The notes below the pieces were generated by a model. That model was not told the DNA's origin. It saw only the letters and a program-made list of their open reading frames with translations, and ran no database searches. Below, piece after piece: positions 14,816-24,104 of a DNA stretch of 64,000 nt; the stretch's first letter is position 1; each line of letters opens with the position of its first letter. Made by a program: the position numbers and the translations under genes. Origin of the DNA: Chitinophaga skermanii (GTDB lineage Bacteria; Bacteroidota; Bacteroidia; Chitinophagales; Chitinophagaceae); NCBI RefSeq assembly GCF_003259335.1, contig NZ_QLLL01000008.1, forward strand, positions 210,429 through 274,428, in the 5' to 3' direction.

Positions 14816-16333
14816 TTGAATAAGCTAGAAAAATTAATTGCATACGTAAGCCCTAGTACTGCACTAAAACGCGAATTACACCGTCAAAAACTTGATATAC
14901 TGGCGTCGAACGAGCGTGCATTTGAAGGGGCAGCAACAGGTCGCCGGCACACTAGTTGGAAAACAAATACTATAACTGATCCCAACGAAGAAATTGCCAA
15001 GGACTTGCCAACTTTAACAGCCCGCGCAAGGGATTTGCACTTTAACAACCCTTATGCAAAGCGCGCCCCTCGTACTATTGCGAACAACGTTGTCGGAACA
15101 GGTATTCTACCAACCCCTAGGATTGTAGCTAAATTAGGGAAATTATCTTCCAAGCCAAACAACCGGGATACTGCTACTATAGCGAGTTTAAAGGCCGCAT
15201 GGCATGAATGGGCAGCTAATGTAAAATGTGACTTCGACGAAAAGAAGAACTTATATGCGCTGCAACATATGGCTATGCGGTCAATTATTATCAATGGAGA
15301 GGTGATTGTATTAAGAAAGAAAATGCCCGTTGAATACAACAAGTTTGGCATACAAATTCAACTACTGGAAGGTGATTTTTTAGATTCGTCTAAAACAACG
15401 GAAACCGACCCCGATGGTGGCTATACGCAAAGTGGCGTTAAATTTAATTCGATCGGGAAAATCACCGGGTATTATTTATTTGATAAACATCCTGCTCGCA
15501 GTGGAGCCAAAAGCTCCCTAGTTCCTAGTACCGATGTACTTCACGTTTTCGACGCTGAACGGATCGGGCAAATACGTGGCATCCCTGCTGCTGCGGCAAG
15601 TATGGTAAAACAACGTGACTTAGATGATTATGAAGACGCTGAACTGGTGGGCAAAAAAACCGCTGCATGTATGCCGATATTTGTATCGAAGAATGACTTA
15701 GAGGAAGTAGACGATAGTAGCCAAGAAGTTGTAGAGGAAATTTCGCCGGGTATGATAACATATTTGCGCAACGGCGAATCCATGTCATATGCAACACCAC
15801 CGCAAAATAACTCTTACGAAGGATTTACAAGGGCGCAGTACCGTGGTATTGCTAACGGGTATTGTATACCGTATGAAACATTTACCAACGACTATAGTCA
15901 AGTAAATTTTTCTAGCGGGCGAATGGGTGCAATCGAGTTCCAAAAAAATATTGAACATTGGCAATACCTATTTTTTATACCATCTTTTTGCGAATGCGTA
16001 TACAGTTGGTGGTTAGAGCATGCGCGAATTTCCTTAGGCATCAAAGCTGATATTAACATTGCCGTGGAATGGACGGCCCCGGTTAGGCAAATGATTGACC
16101 CGTTGAAGGAAACTACCGCGGATAAAATCGCGGTTCGTGCCGGGTTTAACTCACCTCAAAATATCATGCGCCAAAATGGTTATGATCCCGAACTGATTTT
16201 GTCCGATTTAAAGGAAATGAACCAGCTGTACGCCGACGCTGGTTTAATGCCAGAATGCGACCCAAGTTTTGAATTAAAAGCTAAAATTAACATGAATACA
16301 AAAACTAGTGAAGCCAAGGAAATACCGGAATAA
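14816..16333 (+). CDS. Portal protein, lambda family
   Basis: This 505-residue protein starts at a TTG (14816-14818), 1 bp after the gpW-like gene ends; no ATG is available nearby. The sequence follows the lambda/Mu-type portal family: a basic N-terminal region with RRHTSWKTNT, then RARDLHFNNPYAKRAPRTIANNVVGTGI, the QLLEGDFLD segment and a C-terminal wing with PYETFTNDYSQVNFSSGRMGAIEFQ. Twelve copies form the ring at the head vertex through which DNA enters and leaves. Confidence 0.93.
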   Translation: MNKLEKLIAYVSPSTALKRELHRQKLDILASNERAFEGAATGRRHTSWKTNTITDPNEEIAKDLPTLTARARDLHFNNPYAKRAPRTIANNVVGTGILPTPRIVAKLGKLSSKPNNRDTATIASLKAAWHEWAANVKCDFDEKKNLYALQHMAMRSIIINGEVIVLRKKMPVEYNKFGIQIQLLEGDFLDSSKTTETDPDGGYTQSGVKFNSIGKITGYYLFDKHPARSGAKSSLVPSTDVLHVFDAERIGQIRGIPAAAASMVKQRDLDDYEDAELVGKKTAACMPIFVSKNDLEEVDDSSQEVVEEISPGMITYLRNGESMSYATPPQNNSYEGFTRAQYRGIANGYCIPYETFTNDYSQVNFSSGRMGAIEFQKNIEHWQYLFFIPSFCECVYSWWLEHARISLGIKADINIAVEWTAPVRQMIDPLKETTADKIAVRAGFNSPQNIMRQNGYDPELILSDLKEMNQLYADAGLMPECDPSFELKAKINMNTKTSEAKEIPE

Positions 16334-16622
16334 AATATGCTATGTTTTCGGCAACAAGTTTGATTCAAAAAAAGAAGCACTAAGGTACATTGAATTAAAA
16401 GAGCAGGAAAACCTAAAATCTATATCCAATCTACGGTTACAGGTAAAATATGCTATTGTTGTAAATAATGTAAAAATTTGCACTTATATCGCTGATTTTG
16501 TCTATACAGATAAAAAAGGAACAACAATCATCGAAGATGTAAAAGGGGTACGCACACCGGTTTATAAGCTAAAAAAAGCACTCATGCTTGCAACCCATGG
16601 AATATGCATATTAGAAAGCTAG
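16308..16622 (+). CDS. DUF1064-type PD-(D/E)XK endonuclease-like protein
   Basis: A GTG start at 16308 inside the portal 3' end gives a 104-residue protein with the usual DUF1064 opening (KYRNKICYVFGNKFDSKKEALRYIEL). The motif YIADFVYTDKKGTTIIEDVKG has the Asp then Glu-x-Lys spacing of PD-(D/E)XK nucleases. Such small phage nucleases are usually in early regions. Here it sits between portal and capsid genes, which hints at a role in packaging or in processing DNA at the portal. Nuclease activity is inferred from the motif. Confidence 0.7.
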   Translation: MKPRKYRNKICYVFGNKFDSKKEALRYIELKEQENLKSISNLRLQVKYAIVVNNVKICTYIADFVYTDKKGTTIIEDVKGVRTPVYKLKKALMLATHGICILES

Positions 16623-16676
16623 CGTACGTTTAAAGATTGATTAATTACGTCGATAGTTGGTAATGACCTTTGTTAC

Positions 16677-18479
16677 ATGCCCCAACTGTATTACCAACGT
16701 GCTTTCGTGGATAGCAACACTATCAAAATTACCGAAGATGGGAACTTCTTCGATGTAGTTTTCGCAACTGAAACGCCAGTATATCGAAATGGATGGGACG
16801 AAAGTTTCTACGAGATTTTATCTTGTAACTCGGTACATATTCGGGCTGGCCGTTTAGAAAATGGAGTGGTACCCTTGCTTGACAATCACGCAAGAACTAA
16901 GCAACTCGGTATTGTTACCAAGTATTCGATTGAAAATAATGAATGCCGGGCAACAATTAAATTTTCAACCCAAGAACAATTCACAGGTATTTGGAATGAT
17001 ATTTTAGCTGGTATCATCCGTTCAATTTCCGTAGGATACAATGTACACAAGTATTTGCGAGAAATTAACGGGGAAGGTTCAGCACCCAACTACCGTGCTA
17101 TTGATTGGGAACCTATCGAAATATCCCTAACCCCCATTCCCGCCGATTATCATGCTAGCATCCGCGAAGAAACAACCACCCAAAAACCAGAAATTGTAAT
17201 GCCTTCTAACAATGAACACACGGAAAGAACACAAGCCACCGAAATTTTAACAGCGGAAAGAAACAGGTGTACCCTTATTCGTAACGCCGCCCGTATTGCC
17301 AAAATGGATGTTGACTTTACGGATGACTTGATCGAAAGGGGCTTAACGATCGAGCAAGCACGTGAAGAAATTTTCAACAAAATGGCCGAGCAAAGCCAAG
17401 CCCCTACAGTAAATACGGCCCACGTAACAGCGGACGAAAGCGAAAAAACCCGCGAAGCTATGACGGTTGCACTATTGCACCGAGCCGCCCCCGGGAGTGT
17501 GCCATTAATTGACCAAGCACACGATTACAAATATCTTACCTTGCTGGACTTTGCAAGACGTTGTATTGATCAACGCGGTGACAAAAGTAACAGGTATTCA
17601 CCTAACGAGGTTGTGAAGCGAGCATTTTCAAGTACGGATTTCCCCGTTTTATTACACAATGCTGTAGAGCGCTCTATCAAAAAGTATTATGACGGAATTG
17701 ATAGCGATTGGAAAAAAATTGCCAAAAAGACCACAGCAAAGGACTTCAAAGAGAAAACGGGTACAGAAATTAGCGGTAGCACAACGTTCGAAGAAATAAA
17801 AGAAGGCGGCGAATATAAAAACGCCTTTATCATTTCATCTAACCAAAACAAGGTGCAGCTAAAAACCTTTGGCCGGGTGATTAAAGTAACACGTAAAACG
17901 GTTATCAATGACGATTTAGAGGTGTTTAATGAATTACCCCGGATTCTTGCCTATGCCGCGGAGAATTTCCAAGCACAAAAGGTATGGTCGCTTGTTACGC
18001 AAAATGCTAAATCTAGTGACAACGTACCATTGTTCCATGCCAACCATAAAAATTTATTTAACCATCCATTGAACGAAGAAGGGTTAAACGCGCTAAGAAC
18101 AAGCATGAAACGCCAAACCCAAGTAACACAGGAGCCAATTATTGCACCTAAATTTTTGATTGTTCCAATTGAATTGCAGATGAAGGCAGAAAAAATGCTT
18201 ACTTCCGAAATTGCGAGCGAAAAGAACGATAAGAATACGATGCGAAATTCATTTACCCCTATCAATACCCCGTGGTTAACTGATCCAAATGTATGGTACT
18301 TATGTGCCGATCCTAACCTTAGCAACGGTCTTGTTTATGCATATTTAGAAGGTGAAGAAGGTCTACACGTTGAAAAAGAAGTCGACTTTAACGACGATAG
18401 TTTATCGACAAAAGCCCGCATTGATTTTGATTGTACAATTTGGGATCACCGTTCTTGGACTAAAAGCTCAATTCAATAA
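16677..18479 (+). CDS. Prohead protease-major capsid fusion protein
   Basis: This 600-residue protein has an N-terminal prohead protease domain of about 165 residues. His71 (VPLLDNHARTKQLG) and Ser118 (IIRSISVGYNV) occupy the expected catalytic positions of the HK97/U35-type fold. A helical linker of about 100 residues (delta/scaffold-like, QATEILTAERNRCTLIRNAARIA) follows. A Mu gpT-like capsid domain from about residue 260 onward (LTLLDFARRCIDQRG, FEEIKEGGEYKNAFI, LAYAAENFQAQKVWSLV) ends it. The fused layout would deliver protease and scaffold with the shell and then remove both by cleavage. The ATG at 16677 gives a complete protease domain. It is followed directly by the decoration protein. 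Confidence 0.88.
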   Translation: MPQLYYQRAFVDSNTIKITEDGNFFDVVFATETPVYRNGWDESFYEILSCNSVHIRAGRLENGVVPLLDNHARTKQLGIVTKYSIENNECRATIKFSTQEQFTGIWNDILAGIIRSISVGYNVHKYLREINGEGSAPNYRAIDWEPIEISLTPIPADYHASIREETTTQKPEIVMPSNNEHTERTQATEILTAERNRCTLIRNAARIAKMDVDFTDDLIERGLTIEQAREEIFNKMAEQSQAPTVNTAHVTADESEKTREAMTVALLHRAAPGSVPLIDQAHDYKYLTLLDFARRCIDQRGDKSNRYSPNEVVKRAFSSTDFPVLLHNAVERSIKKYYDGIDSDWKKIAKKTTAKDFKEKTGTEISGSTTFEEIKEGGEYKNAFIISSNQNKVQLKTFGRVIKVTRKTVINDDLEVFNELPRILAYAAENFQAQKVWSLVTQNAKSSDNVPLFHANHKNLFNHPLNEEGLNALRTSMKRQTQVTQEPIIAPKFLIVPIELQMKAEKMLTSEIASEKNDKNTMRNSFTPINTPWLTDPNVWYLCADPNLSNGLVYAYLEGEEGLHVEKEVDFNDDSLSTKARIDFDCTIWDHRSWTKSSIQ

Positions 18480-18802
18480 TGAAAAATTACATTACACAAG
18501 GCTTTAGCGTTCAAGCCACGGCACCAGAAGGCGGCGTCACTGGTGGCCAACTACTTGCTTTCGGTGAACTTACAGGTGTTGCCCTTACTGATTGCGCAGC
18601 CAACGAACAATTCACATTAAAACTAACTGGTGTGTATGCAGTAAACAAAGTACCAAGTGAAGTATACGAACTAGGTAAGAAATTATTCAAAAAAGATGGA
18701 GAAGATTTTGTCACCAGTGTACCAGAAGGGAACTTGTTTGCAGGGTATGCTTATACCCCTGCACTTGCTGGTGAAAATACGGTACACCTTTTATTAAAGT
18801 AA
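18479..18802 (+). CDS. DUF2190-like capsid decoration protein
   Basis: This 107-residue beta-rich protein starts on the last base of the capsid stop codon. The opening (QGFSVQATAPEGGVTGGQLLAFGELTGVALTD) is typical of DUF2190 proteins that follow capsid genes and decorate or stabilise the shell. The end (AGYAYTPALAGENTVHLLL) gives the terminal beta strands. Confidence 0.75.
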   Translation: MKNYITQGFSVQATAPEGGVTGGQLLAFGELTGVALTDCAANEQFTLKLTGVYAVNKVPSEVYELGKKLFKKDGEDFVTSVPEGNLFAGYAYTPALAGENTVHLLLK

Positions 18803-19137
18803 TGAGCAGTAAGAAACTCTTCCATACGGCTTTAAAGATCATTCAAAAAAACTTCGGCACCGTTGCTACTTGGCACAAGGAGAATAATACTTCGGCACTT
18901 GCAACGGTGCTATTTAAATCGCCCTCAAAAACGCATGAAATTGGTGAGATTGACTACAATATTGAATCGTACACGATGGAGTATAACGAGGATGATTTTC
19001 CAAGTATGATGGATTTAGTGATGAAAGGGGAATTGCAAGAAGTTACCATCGAGGGAACACGGTTTTATGTACGGTCATGTACTCGAAAATTTGATGGAAG
19101 TACGATATATGCTACGCTTAACTTAATTACTACATGA
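18802..19137 (+). CDS. Head-tail joining protein, probable
   Basis: This 111-residue protein overlaps its neighbours by one base upstream and 4 bp downstream. Its beta-barrel-like pattern and position (decoration protein, this gene, Gp37-like gene) match the FII/connector proteins that seal the portal after packaging. Sequence identity to a family is not obvious, so the role rests mainly on gene order. Confidence 0.6.
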   Translation: MSSKKLFHTALKIIQKNFGTVATWHKENNTSALATVLFKSPSKTHEIGEIDYNIESYTMEYNEDDFPSMMDLVMKGELQEVTIEGTRFYVRSCTRKFDGSTIYATLNLITT

Positions 19138-19586
19138 ATTATGGGAATTGTGAAAACGAACTTGCCTTTTACCTAACAACTTGTTTCGAAAATGAAAACC
19201 TAAAACAATTCTTTGTTTGTTGCCCCATACCCGATAATGAAACAGAAGCGAACCGCTTTTATCAACAAATCAACTTATCCAAAGTTGCAATACAGTACGT
19301 AGGCAGTACTTATTTATCGTCCACGTCCGTAGATGTAATTTCCGTGGTTGAAAAGGTGAAATTTCGTTTCATTTTTGAAGGTCGCAAATTACGTGGCGAT
19401 GGAGGGATTTATAACCTTATTGAATTTGTAAAAAAGAAAGTAACTGGTTACCCCTTAAATGACGTAGCACCGATGGTTCCCGTACGTTACGATATGCTGG
19501 AGGTGCAACAAAATGTATTCCAACCTTATTTAGAATTTGAATGCCAGTTCTATTTGATTCAAAATTTTTCACCCCGAATAGTTTAA
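19134..19586 (+). CDS. Tail completion protein, Mu Gp37-like
   Basis: This 150-residue protein has the alpha/beta pattern of tail terminator proteins: an N-terminal helix, a segment IQYVGSTYLSST, and a strand-rich centre (VEKVKFRFIFEGRKL). It lies immediately upstream of the tail sheath gene, as Gp37/DUF1834 proteins do in Mu-like phages. It probably caps the tail tube at the head-proximal end. Confidence 0.6.
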   Translation: MNYGNCENELAFYLTTCFENENLKQFFVCCPIPDNETEANRFYQQINLSKVAIQYVGSTYLSSTSVDVISVVEKVKFRFIFEGRKLRGDGGIYNLIEFVKKKVTGYPLNDVAPMVPVRYDMLEVQQNVFQPYLEFECQFYLIQNFSPRIV

Positions 19587-19608
19587 CCCCAACACCCAAT
19601 AAATAAAC

Positions 19609-21036
19609 ATGCCTACAAACTTTTTGCATGGTATTGAAGTAATAGAAGTTGCTAACAATCTTGTTAATGTACGCGAAGTCAAAACCGGGATTATCGGGCT
19701 GGTTGGTATTGCACCCGCTGGCCCCTTACAAAAACTAACTTTAGTTAAAAATGCCCAAGACGCAGCGCAATTTGGTAATACAATACCGGGGTTTTCAATC
19801 CCCCAAGCACTCAAAAATATTCAAGCCCAAGGGGCAGGAACCGTCTTAGTTATTAATGTGTTTGATCCAACGACGCATAGTAAAGAAAAGATCGAACCAG
19901 CTACGATACTATCCGAATATACCCCGTTAAGCGAATACCCTATTTCAAGTGTACAAGTTGTCGACGCAGAAGATGCACCGCTTCCGTACGTTGAAGGAAA
20001 AGATTTTGTTATTGATAACCTAGGACGTTTTAGGGTCTTGGGTGGTCGCATTCCCGAAAGCACCGCGGTTAAGTTTAAATACAAATATTTAGACAGCCAA
20101 AGTATTACACAATCAACTATTATAGGTAGCGTGTCTGCGAACGGTACACGAACTGGAATGAAAATATTCGACCTTGCCTTTCAAAAATTTGGGTTTAATC
20201 CGAAGATCATTATTGCCCCGGCTTACAGCCACCAGAAAAGCGTTTGCGATGAAATGACACTTGTAGCCGATCGTTTAAAAGCAATCGCTTTAATCGACTG
20301 TGAACCGGGTAAAACTGTCAATGAAATTTTGGAGAGCAGGGGTGATCCTACTAACGCCTTTTCTACTGCCAGCCAAAGAGTGGTTTTATTATATCCTTAC
20401 TTGCTTTCTTACGACGAAAGTAAAGACGACGGCATAGAAACTACTGATACAAATACATCGTTTCCATATTCAGCGTACTTCGCCGGGGTTATTGCAGCTA
20501 CGGATAATAAATTAGGTTACTGGTATTCTCCAAGTAATAAAGCGATCAACGGTGTAACTGGTATTGCCCAAGACATTACGATGAGCATTAACGATGAAAA
20601 TGCGGATAGTAACATGTTAAACGCCGCCGGGATTACCACTATATTTAATTTCTACGGCAGTGGTTACCGAACATGGGGCAACCATAACTCTTCATATCCA
20701 AGTAACCAAGTTCCTAACAATTTTATCTCAATTAGGCGAATTGCAGATGTTGTACACGAATCACTTGTATACGCATCAATCCCCTACATAGATCAACCAT
20801 TAACAAAGGCTGTAATCGATGACATGCGCCATTCCGGGAACGACTTTATTAATGTTCTAATTGGTCGAAATGCCCTCTTAGAAGGATCTAAAATTGTTTA
20901 TTCAGCCGACGATAATCCAGCTACGGAGCTAGCTAAAGGCATCGTGAAATTTCGCTTCCAAATTATGGGGCCAACACCAGCTCAAACAATTGTATACCTA
21001 AGTGAACTTAATACCAGTTTGTACGACCAGCTTTAA
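19609..21036 (+). CDS. Contractile tail sheath protein
   Basis: This 475-residue protein opens with the FI-like pattern (HGIEVIEVANNLVNVREVKTGIIGLVGIAPAGP). The conserved C-terminal part includes ANGTRTGM, AIALIDCEPG, the SAYFAGVIAATDNKLGYWYSPSNKAINGVTGI block and FRTWGN-like GYRTWGNHNSS. Sheath subunits stack around the tube and contract at infection. Their presence shows that the phage is a myovirus. Confidence 0.95.
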   Translation: MPTNFLHGIEVIEVANNLVNVREVKTGIIGLVGIAPAGPLQKLTLVKNAQDAAQFGNTIPGFSIPQALKNIQAQGAGTVLVINVFDPTTHSKEKIEPATILSEYTPLSEYPISSVQVVDAEDAPLPYVEGKDFVIDNLGRFRVLGGRIPESTAVKFKYKYLDSQSITQSTIIGSVSANGTRTGMKIFDLAFQKFGFNPKIIIAPAYSHQKSVCDEMTLVADRLKAIALIDCEPGKTVNEILESRGDPTNAFSTASQRVVLLYPYLLSYDESKDDGIETTDTNTSFPYSAYFAGVIAATDNKLGYWYSPSNKAINGVTGIAQDITMSINDENADSNMLNAAGITTIFNFYGSGYRTWGNHNSSYPSNQVPNNFISIRRIADVVHESLVYASIPYIDQPLTKAVIDDMRHSGNDFINVLIGRNALLEGSKIVYSADDNPATELAKGIVKFRFQIMGPTPAQTIVYLSELNTSLYDQL

Positions 21037-21092
21037 AAGATCACTTCGATAATTACCATGCGTCGCACATTTCCGACCTAAATATTTGACCA

Positions 21093-21614
21093 TTGAACAT
21101 AACTGTAAACAAAGTTACCAACGCTAATATTTTCTTAGATGGCGTAGGCTACATCGGTAACGCCGAAGAAATTTCGTTGCCGGATGTACAACCTAAGTTA
21201 GTTGACCATAAAGGCTTAGGCTTTATTGGTGAAATTGAATTGCCAGCAGGTGGCATACAAAAAATGTCCGCCAAAATTAAATGGAATGCTATCTATGATT
21301 CCGTGATGCTTAAATCTTACAATTTCTACACTGCATGCCGAATAATGGTGCGCACTTCCATAGAAACTTGGGAGGGAGGTAGCAGGGTTGCCCAACGTCC
21401 TTGTGTTATCGTAATAGTTGGTACATGGAAAAAGACGGGTGGTTTAACATTTAAACCCCAAGATAACGTGGAATTAGAAACCGAAATTTCGGTTACCTCG
21501 TACCGTCTTGAAATCGACAACGAAGAAATTGTCAATATTGATGTGTTAACCAATAAGCACCGTATTAATGGAATTGACCAAAACGCGCTATACCGCGAAA
21601 ACCTTGGCATTTAA
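21093..21614 (+). CDS. Major tail tube protein (P2 FII-like)
   Basis: This 173-residue protein starts at a TTG (21093) 56 bp after the sheath gene. The pattern VTNANIFLDGVGYIGNAEEISLPDVQPKLVDHKGLGFIGEIELPAG and the C-terminal MYRxEIDNEEIVNIDVLTNKHRINGIDQ match the P2 FII tube family. Hexameric rings stack inside the sheath. Confidence 0.93.
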   Translation: MNITVNKVTNANIFLDGVGYIGNAEEISLPDVQPKLVDHKGLGFIGEIELPAGGIQKMSAKIKWNAIYDSVMLKSYNFYTACRIMVRTSIETWEGGSRVAQRPCVIVIVGTWKKTGGLTFKPQDNVELETEISVTSYRLEIDNEEIVNIDVLTNKHRINGIDQNALYRENLGI

Positions 21615-21637
21615 CCTAAACCACATTATCAAATTAT

Positions 21638-21937
21638 ATGTACCCAAAAATTGAAGATTTTAACGGAAACAACCAAGTTGACAAAGTAGAAGGCAACATC
21701 AAAACGACTTATGTTTTATTAGAAAATAATCGGATCGCTGCCGTTCGAGAAGGCACTGGAGCAGATGTTGAAAAAGCTACGCTATTGTCAAATGGTAATC
21801 AAAGCAAATATTTTAGTGCGCTCATGTCTTGCACGATTGAAATTGATAACACCCCTTTGTTCATGGATGATCTAGCAGCATTGAAAATGCGCGACTACAT
21901 GGCATTAACCGTCGCGTTCAGCAATCTAAATTTTTAA
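21638..21937 (+). CDS. Tail assembly chaperone E
   Basis: This 99-residue protein lies between tube and tape-measure genes, the site of the P2 gpE chaperone. It has a short beta-rich N-terminal part, a helix containing ALMSCTIEI, and ends with the MRDYMALTVAFSNLNF stretch. Its final codons contain the slippery heptamer at 21928-21934, so ribosomes can either stop here or continue in the -1 frame (see next entry). Confidence 0.75.
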   Translation: MYPKIEDFNGNNQVDKVEGNIKTTYVLLENNRIAAVREGTGADVEKATLLSNGNQSKYFSALMSCTIEIDNTPLFMDDLAALKMRDYMALTVAFSNLNF

Positions 21938-22080
21938 TTTCCGTCGATGACCTTTCACTAATCGCCCACGTCTTACATACCCCGGTAGATTCCTTACGAT
22001 GTTGGACAACTAGGATGCTACAATTATGGCGGGATAGTGCCGTAAAACTCTACAATCAAATTAATAAGCCAAGCGAATAA
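21638..22080 (+). CDS. Tail assembly chaperone E+E', -1 frameshift product
   Basis: A -1 shift at 21928-21934 bypasses the stop at 21935-21937. It opens a frame (SKFLISVDDLSLIAHVLHTP...LWRDSAVKLYNQINKPSE) that ends at the TAA 22078-22080, 2 bp before the tape-measure start. The extension has no start codon of its own at its head, yet its composition is protein-like and it fills the gap exactly. This is the classic G/GT or E/E+E' organisation in which the minor fusion product wraps the tape measure. The fusion would be about 147 residues. Confidence 0.75.
21928..21934 (+). promoter_or_regulatory. -1 ribosomal frameshift slippery site (A AAT TTT)
   Basis: In the gene's own frame the heptamer reads A-AAT-TTT, an X-XXY-YYZ slippery sequence, directly followed by the TAA stop at 21935-21937. 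Both tRNAs can re-pair in the -1 frame. No clear downstream stem was found. The adjacent stop codon may itself provide the pause. Confidence 0.75.
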
Positions 22081-22082
22081 CA

Positions 22083-24104
22083 TTGGATGCCCAACTTAAA
22101 ATAGCCGTAGTACTTTCTGCATACGATAGAATGTCGTCTGTTATCAACGCTGCTACGCAATCGGCCACAACGCGTTTAGGTGCTTTATCACAAAAAGCCA
22201 ATACCCTTGCTGAAAAATCTATCGAATCGGGTAAGAAGCTTGTAGAAGCTGGTAAAACTATCGGCGAACCGCTATACAAAGCAGTTATGGCAGCATCCGA
22301 GTTTGAAACGAAAATGATTGACATACGCAAGCAAATGTCGGAGGACACGCCAGAAAATGTAAAGGCAATGACCAAAGACATTCACCAGCTTGCACGGACG
22401 ATTCCACTTGCAACCGGGGAAATACAAGAAATGATCGCATCTGGTTTACGTATGGGAATTCCGCAACAACAGATCATACAGTACACGAAGGATGTAGCGA
22501 AAATGTCCATTGCCTTCGACGTTAGTGCGGGTGAAATATCTGATAGTATGGGTAAGATTTCAAATATCTTTAAAATCCCGCTTTCGGATATTGGTGATTT
22601 TGCCGATGCTATCAACTACTTGGATGATAATACAATGGCAAAAGGATCGGATTTAATTAATGTATTGCAACGCATCGGCGGTTCTGCTAAATCACTTGAC
22701 CCTAAACAAGCTGCTGCACTTTCTGCCACGGTTTTAAGTTTGGGAGAATCGGCAGAAACGGCCGGCAGTGGATTATCGGCCATGTTAAATAGGCTGGGTA
22801 GTTCTACGATGCAAAGCGGTACATTTAAAGAAGGTCTTATTCAACTGGGGTTATCGGCGGAAAACGTACAAAAATCAATGTCCAGCAAGGCTACCGCGAA
22901 CAACACGATACTAGATGTATTTGATCGCATTGGGAAATTACGACCAGAAAAGCAAACGGAAGCACTTACACGCCTGTTTGGTTCTGAACATGGGCCTAAA
23001 TTGATGAAACTTGCAAACAATACCGACAAACTCCGCGAGGCACTGGAAATGATGAACGGGAAGTACAAGGATTCCATGACCGCAGAATATGCAAAACGTG
23101 TGGAAGCTAGTGCAGCAAAAATGCAATTATTTAAAAACAGGCTTAACGAAGTTATCGTCAAATTTGGCAATGCATTGTTACCTACACTAAATACAGTCTT
23201 AACGGCCTTTAGCAAGTGGACAGATAAAGTAAGTGGATTTATTGAACAAAACCCGCGCCTAGTTTCCTTCTTAGCTAAAGCGGCTGCTCTTATTTCAGGC
23301 GTTGCACTGGCAGGTGGGTATTTAGCAATGGTGTTTGGTGGAGTTATGAAAGTCGTTAGTGTAGGTATCACTATTTTTAGCGGCCTTGTGCGTGTTTTCA
23401 ACTTTATACGTGGTGCGCTTTTACTGTTGCGGATTATTTTTATGGCCTTTCCCATCGTCGGATGGATTACTGCTATTGGCGTCGCTGTCTTTTTTGTGAT
23501 AAAGTATTGGAGAAATATTGTAGATTTTTTTAAACTAATACTAAACCGTATCAAAGCCTATTGGGATGGCTTTAAGTCAATATTTATAGCGGTCGCGAAG
23601 TTCATATTTTCGTGGCTAGCATGGCCTTTATTGGCTGCTATTAAGTTTTTCCGCACAGTTTACAACACTTTTCGCAATGGAGGGAAGAATATCGTTATGG
23701 CAATATGGGAAGGCATCAAATCAGTAGCTCATATGCCTGTTGATCTTATCAAAAATATGGTTAAGACAATTCGTGATCACTTACCATTTTCCCCTGCGAA
23801 AATTGGTCCCTTAAAGGATATTCATAAAATTAAATTAGTTGAAACGATCGCGGGCAGTATTAAACCGTCGCCGTTATTAACCGCATTTAAGAATACCTTA
23901 AATACGGTAAGTAATTTCTTGTTTCCCAAAACTTCTACCCATTCGATACCGACTACCGCTAATAGTAGTGTAAACATTACGATAAACGTAAATGGAATTA
24001 ATAATAGTAGCGATGTAGATAAGATAAAAGATGTTATGCGCCGGGAAATTGGAAAAATCCTTAAAGAACAAGCATTTCAACAAGATAGAATAGCTTTACG
24101 ATGA
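22083..24104 (+). CDS. Tail tape measure protein, TP901-like
   Basis: This 673-residue protein starts at TTG 22083. The N-terminal half has the TP901 core pattern (FETKMIDIRKQMSE, ASGLRMGIPQQQIIQYTKDVAKMSIAFDVSAGEISDSMGKI, LSALLNRLG-like motifs). Hydrophobic segments at about 395-480 (LISGVALAGGYLAMVFGGV, ALLLLRIIFMAFPIVGWI) may help form the channel through the inner membrane. The C-terminal about 70 residues are helical. Tail length is set by this protein; 673 residues would predict a tail near 100 nm by the usual 0.15 nm per residue. Confidence 0.92.
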   Translation: MDAQLKIAVVLSAYDRMSSVINAATQSATTRLGALSQKANTLAEKSIESGKKLVEAGKTIGEPLYKAVMAASEFETKMIDIRKQMSEDTPENVKAMTKDIHQLARTIPLATGEIQEMIASGLRMGIPQQQIIQYTKDVAKMSIAFDVSAGEISDSMGKISNIFKIPLSDIGDFADAINYLDDNTMAKGSDLINVLQRIGGSAKSLDPKQAAALSATVLSLGESAETAGSGLSAMLNRLGSSTMQSGTFKEGLIQLGLSAENVQKSMSSKATANNTILDVFDRIGKLRPEKQTEALTRLFGSEHGPKLMKLANNTDKLREALEMMNGKYKDSMTAEYAKRVEASAAKMQLFKNRLNEVIVKFGNALLPTLNTVLTAFSKWTDKVSGFIEQNPRLVSFLAKAAALISGVALAGGYLAMVFGGVMKVVSVGITIFSGLVRVFNFIRGALLLLRIIFMAFPIVGWITAIGVAVFFVIKYWRNIVDFFKLILNRIKAYWDGFKSIFIAVAKFIFSWLAWPLLAAIKFFRTVYNTFRNGGKNIVMAIWEGIKSVAHMPVDLIKNMVKTIRDHLPFSPAKIGPLKDIHKIKLVETIAGSIKPSPLLTAFKNTLNTVSNFLFPKTSTHSIPTTANSSVNITINVNGINNSSDVDKIKDVMRREIGKILKEQAFQQDRIALR

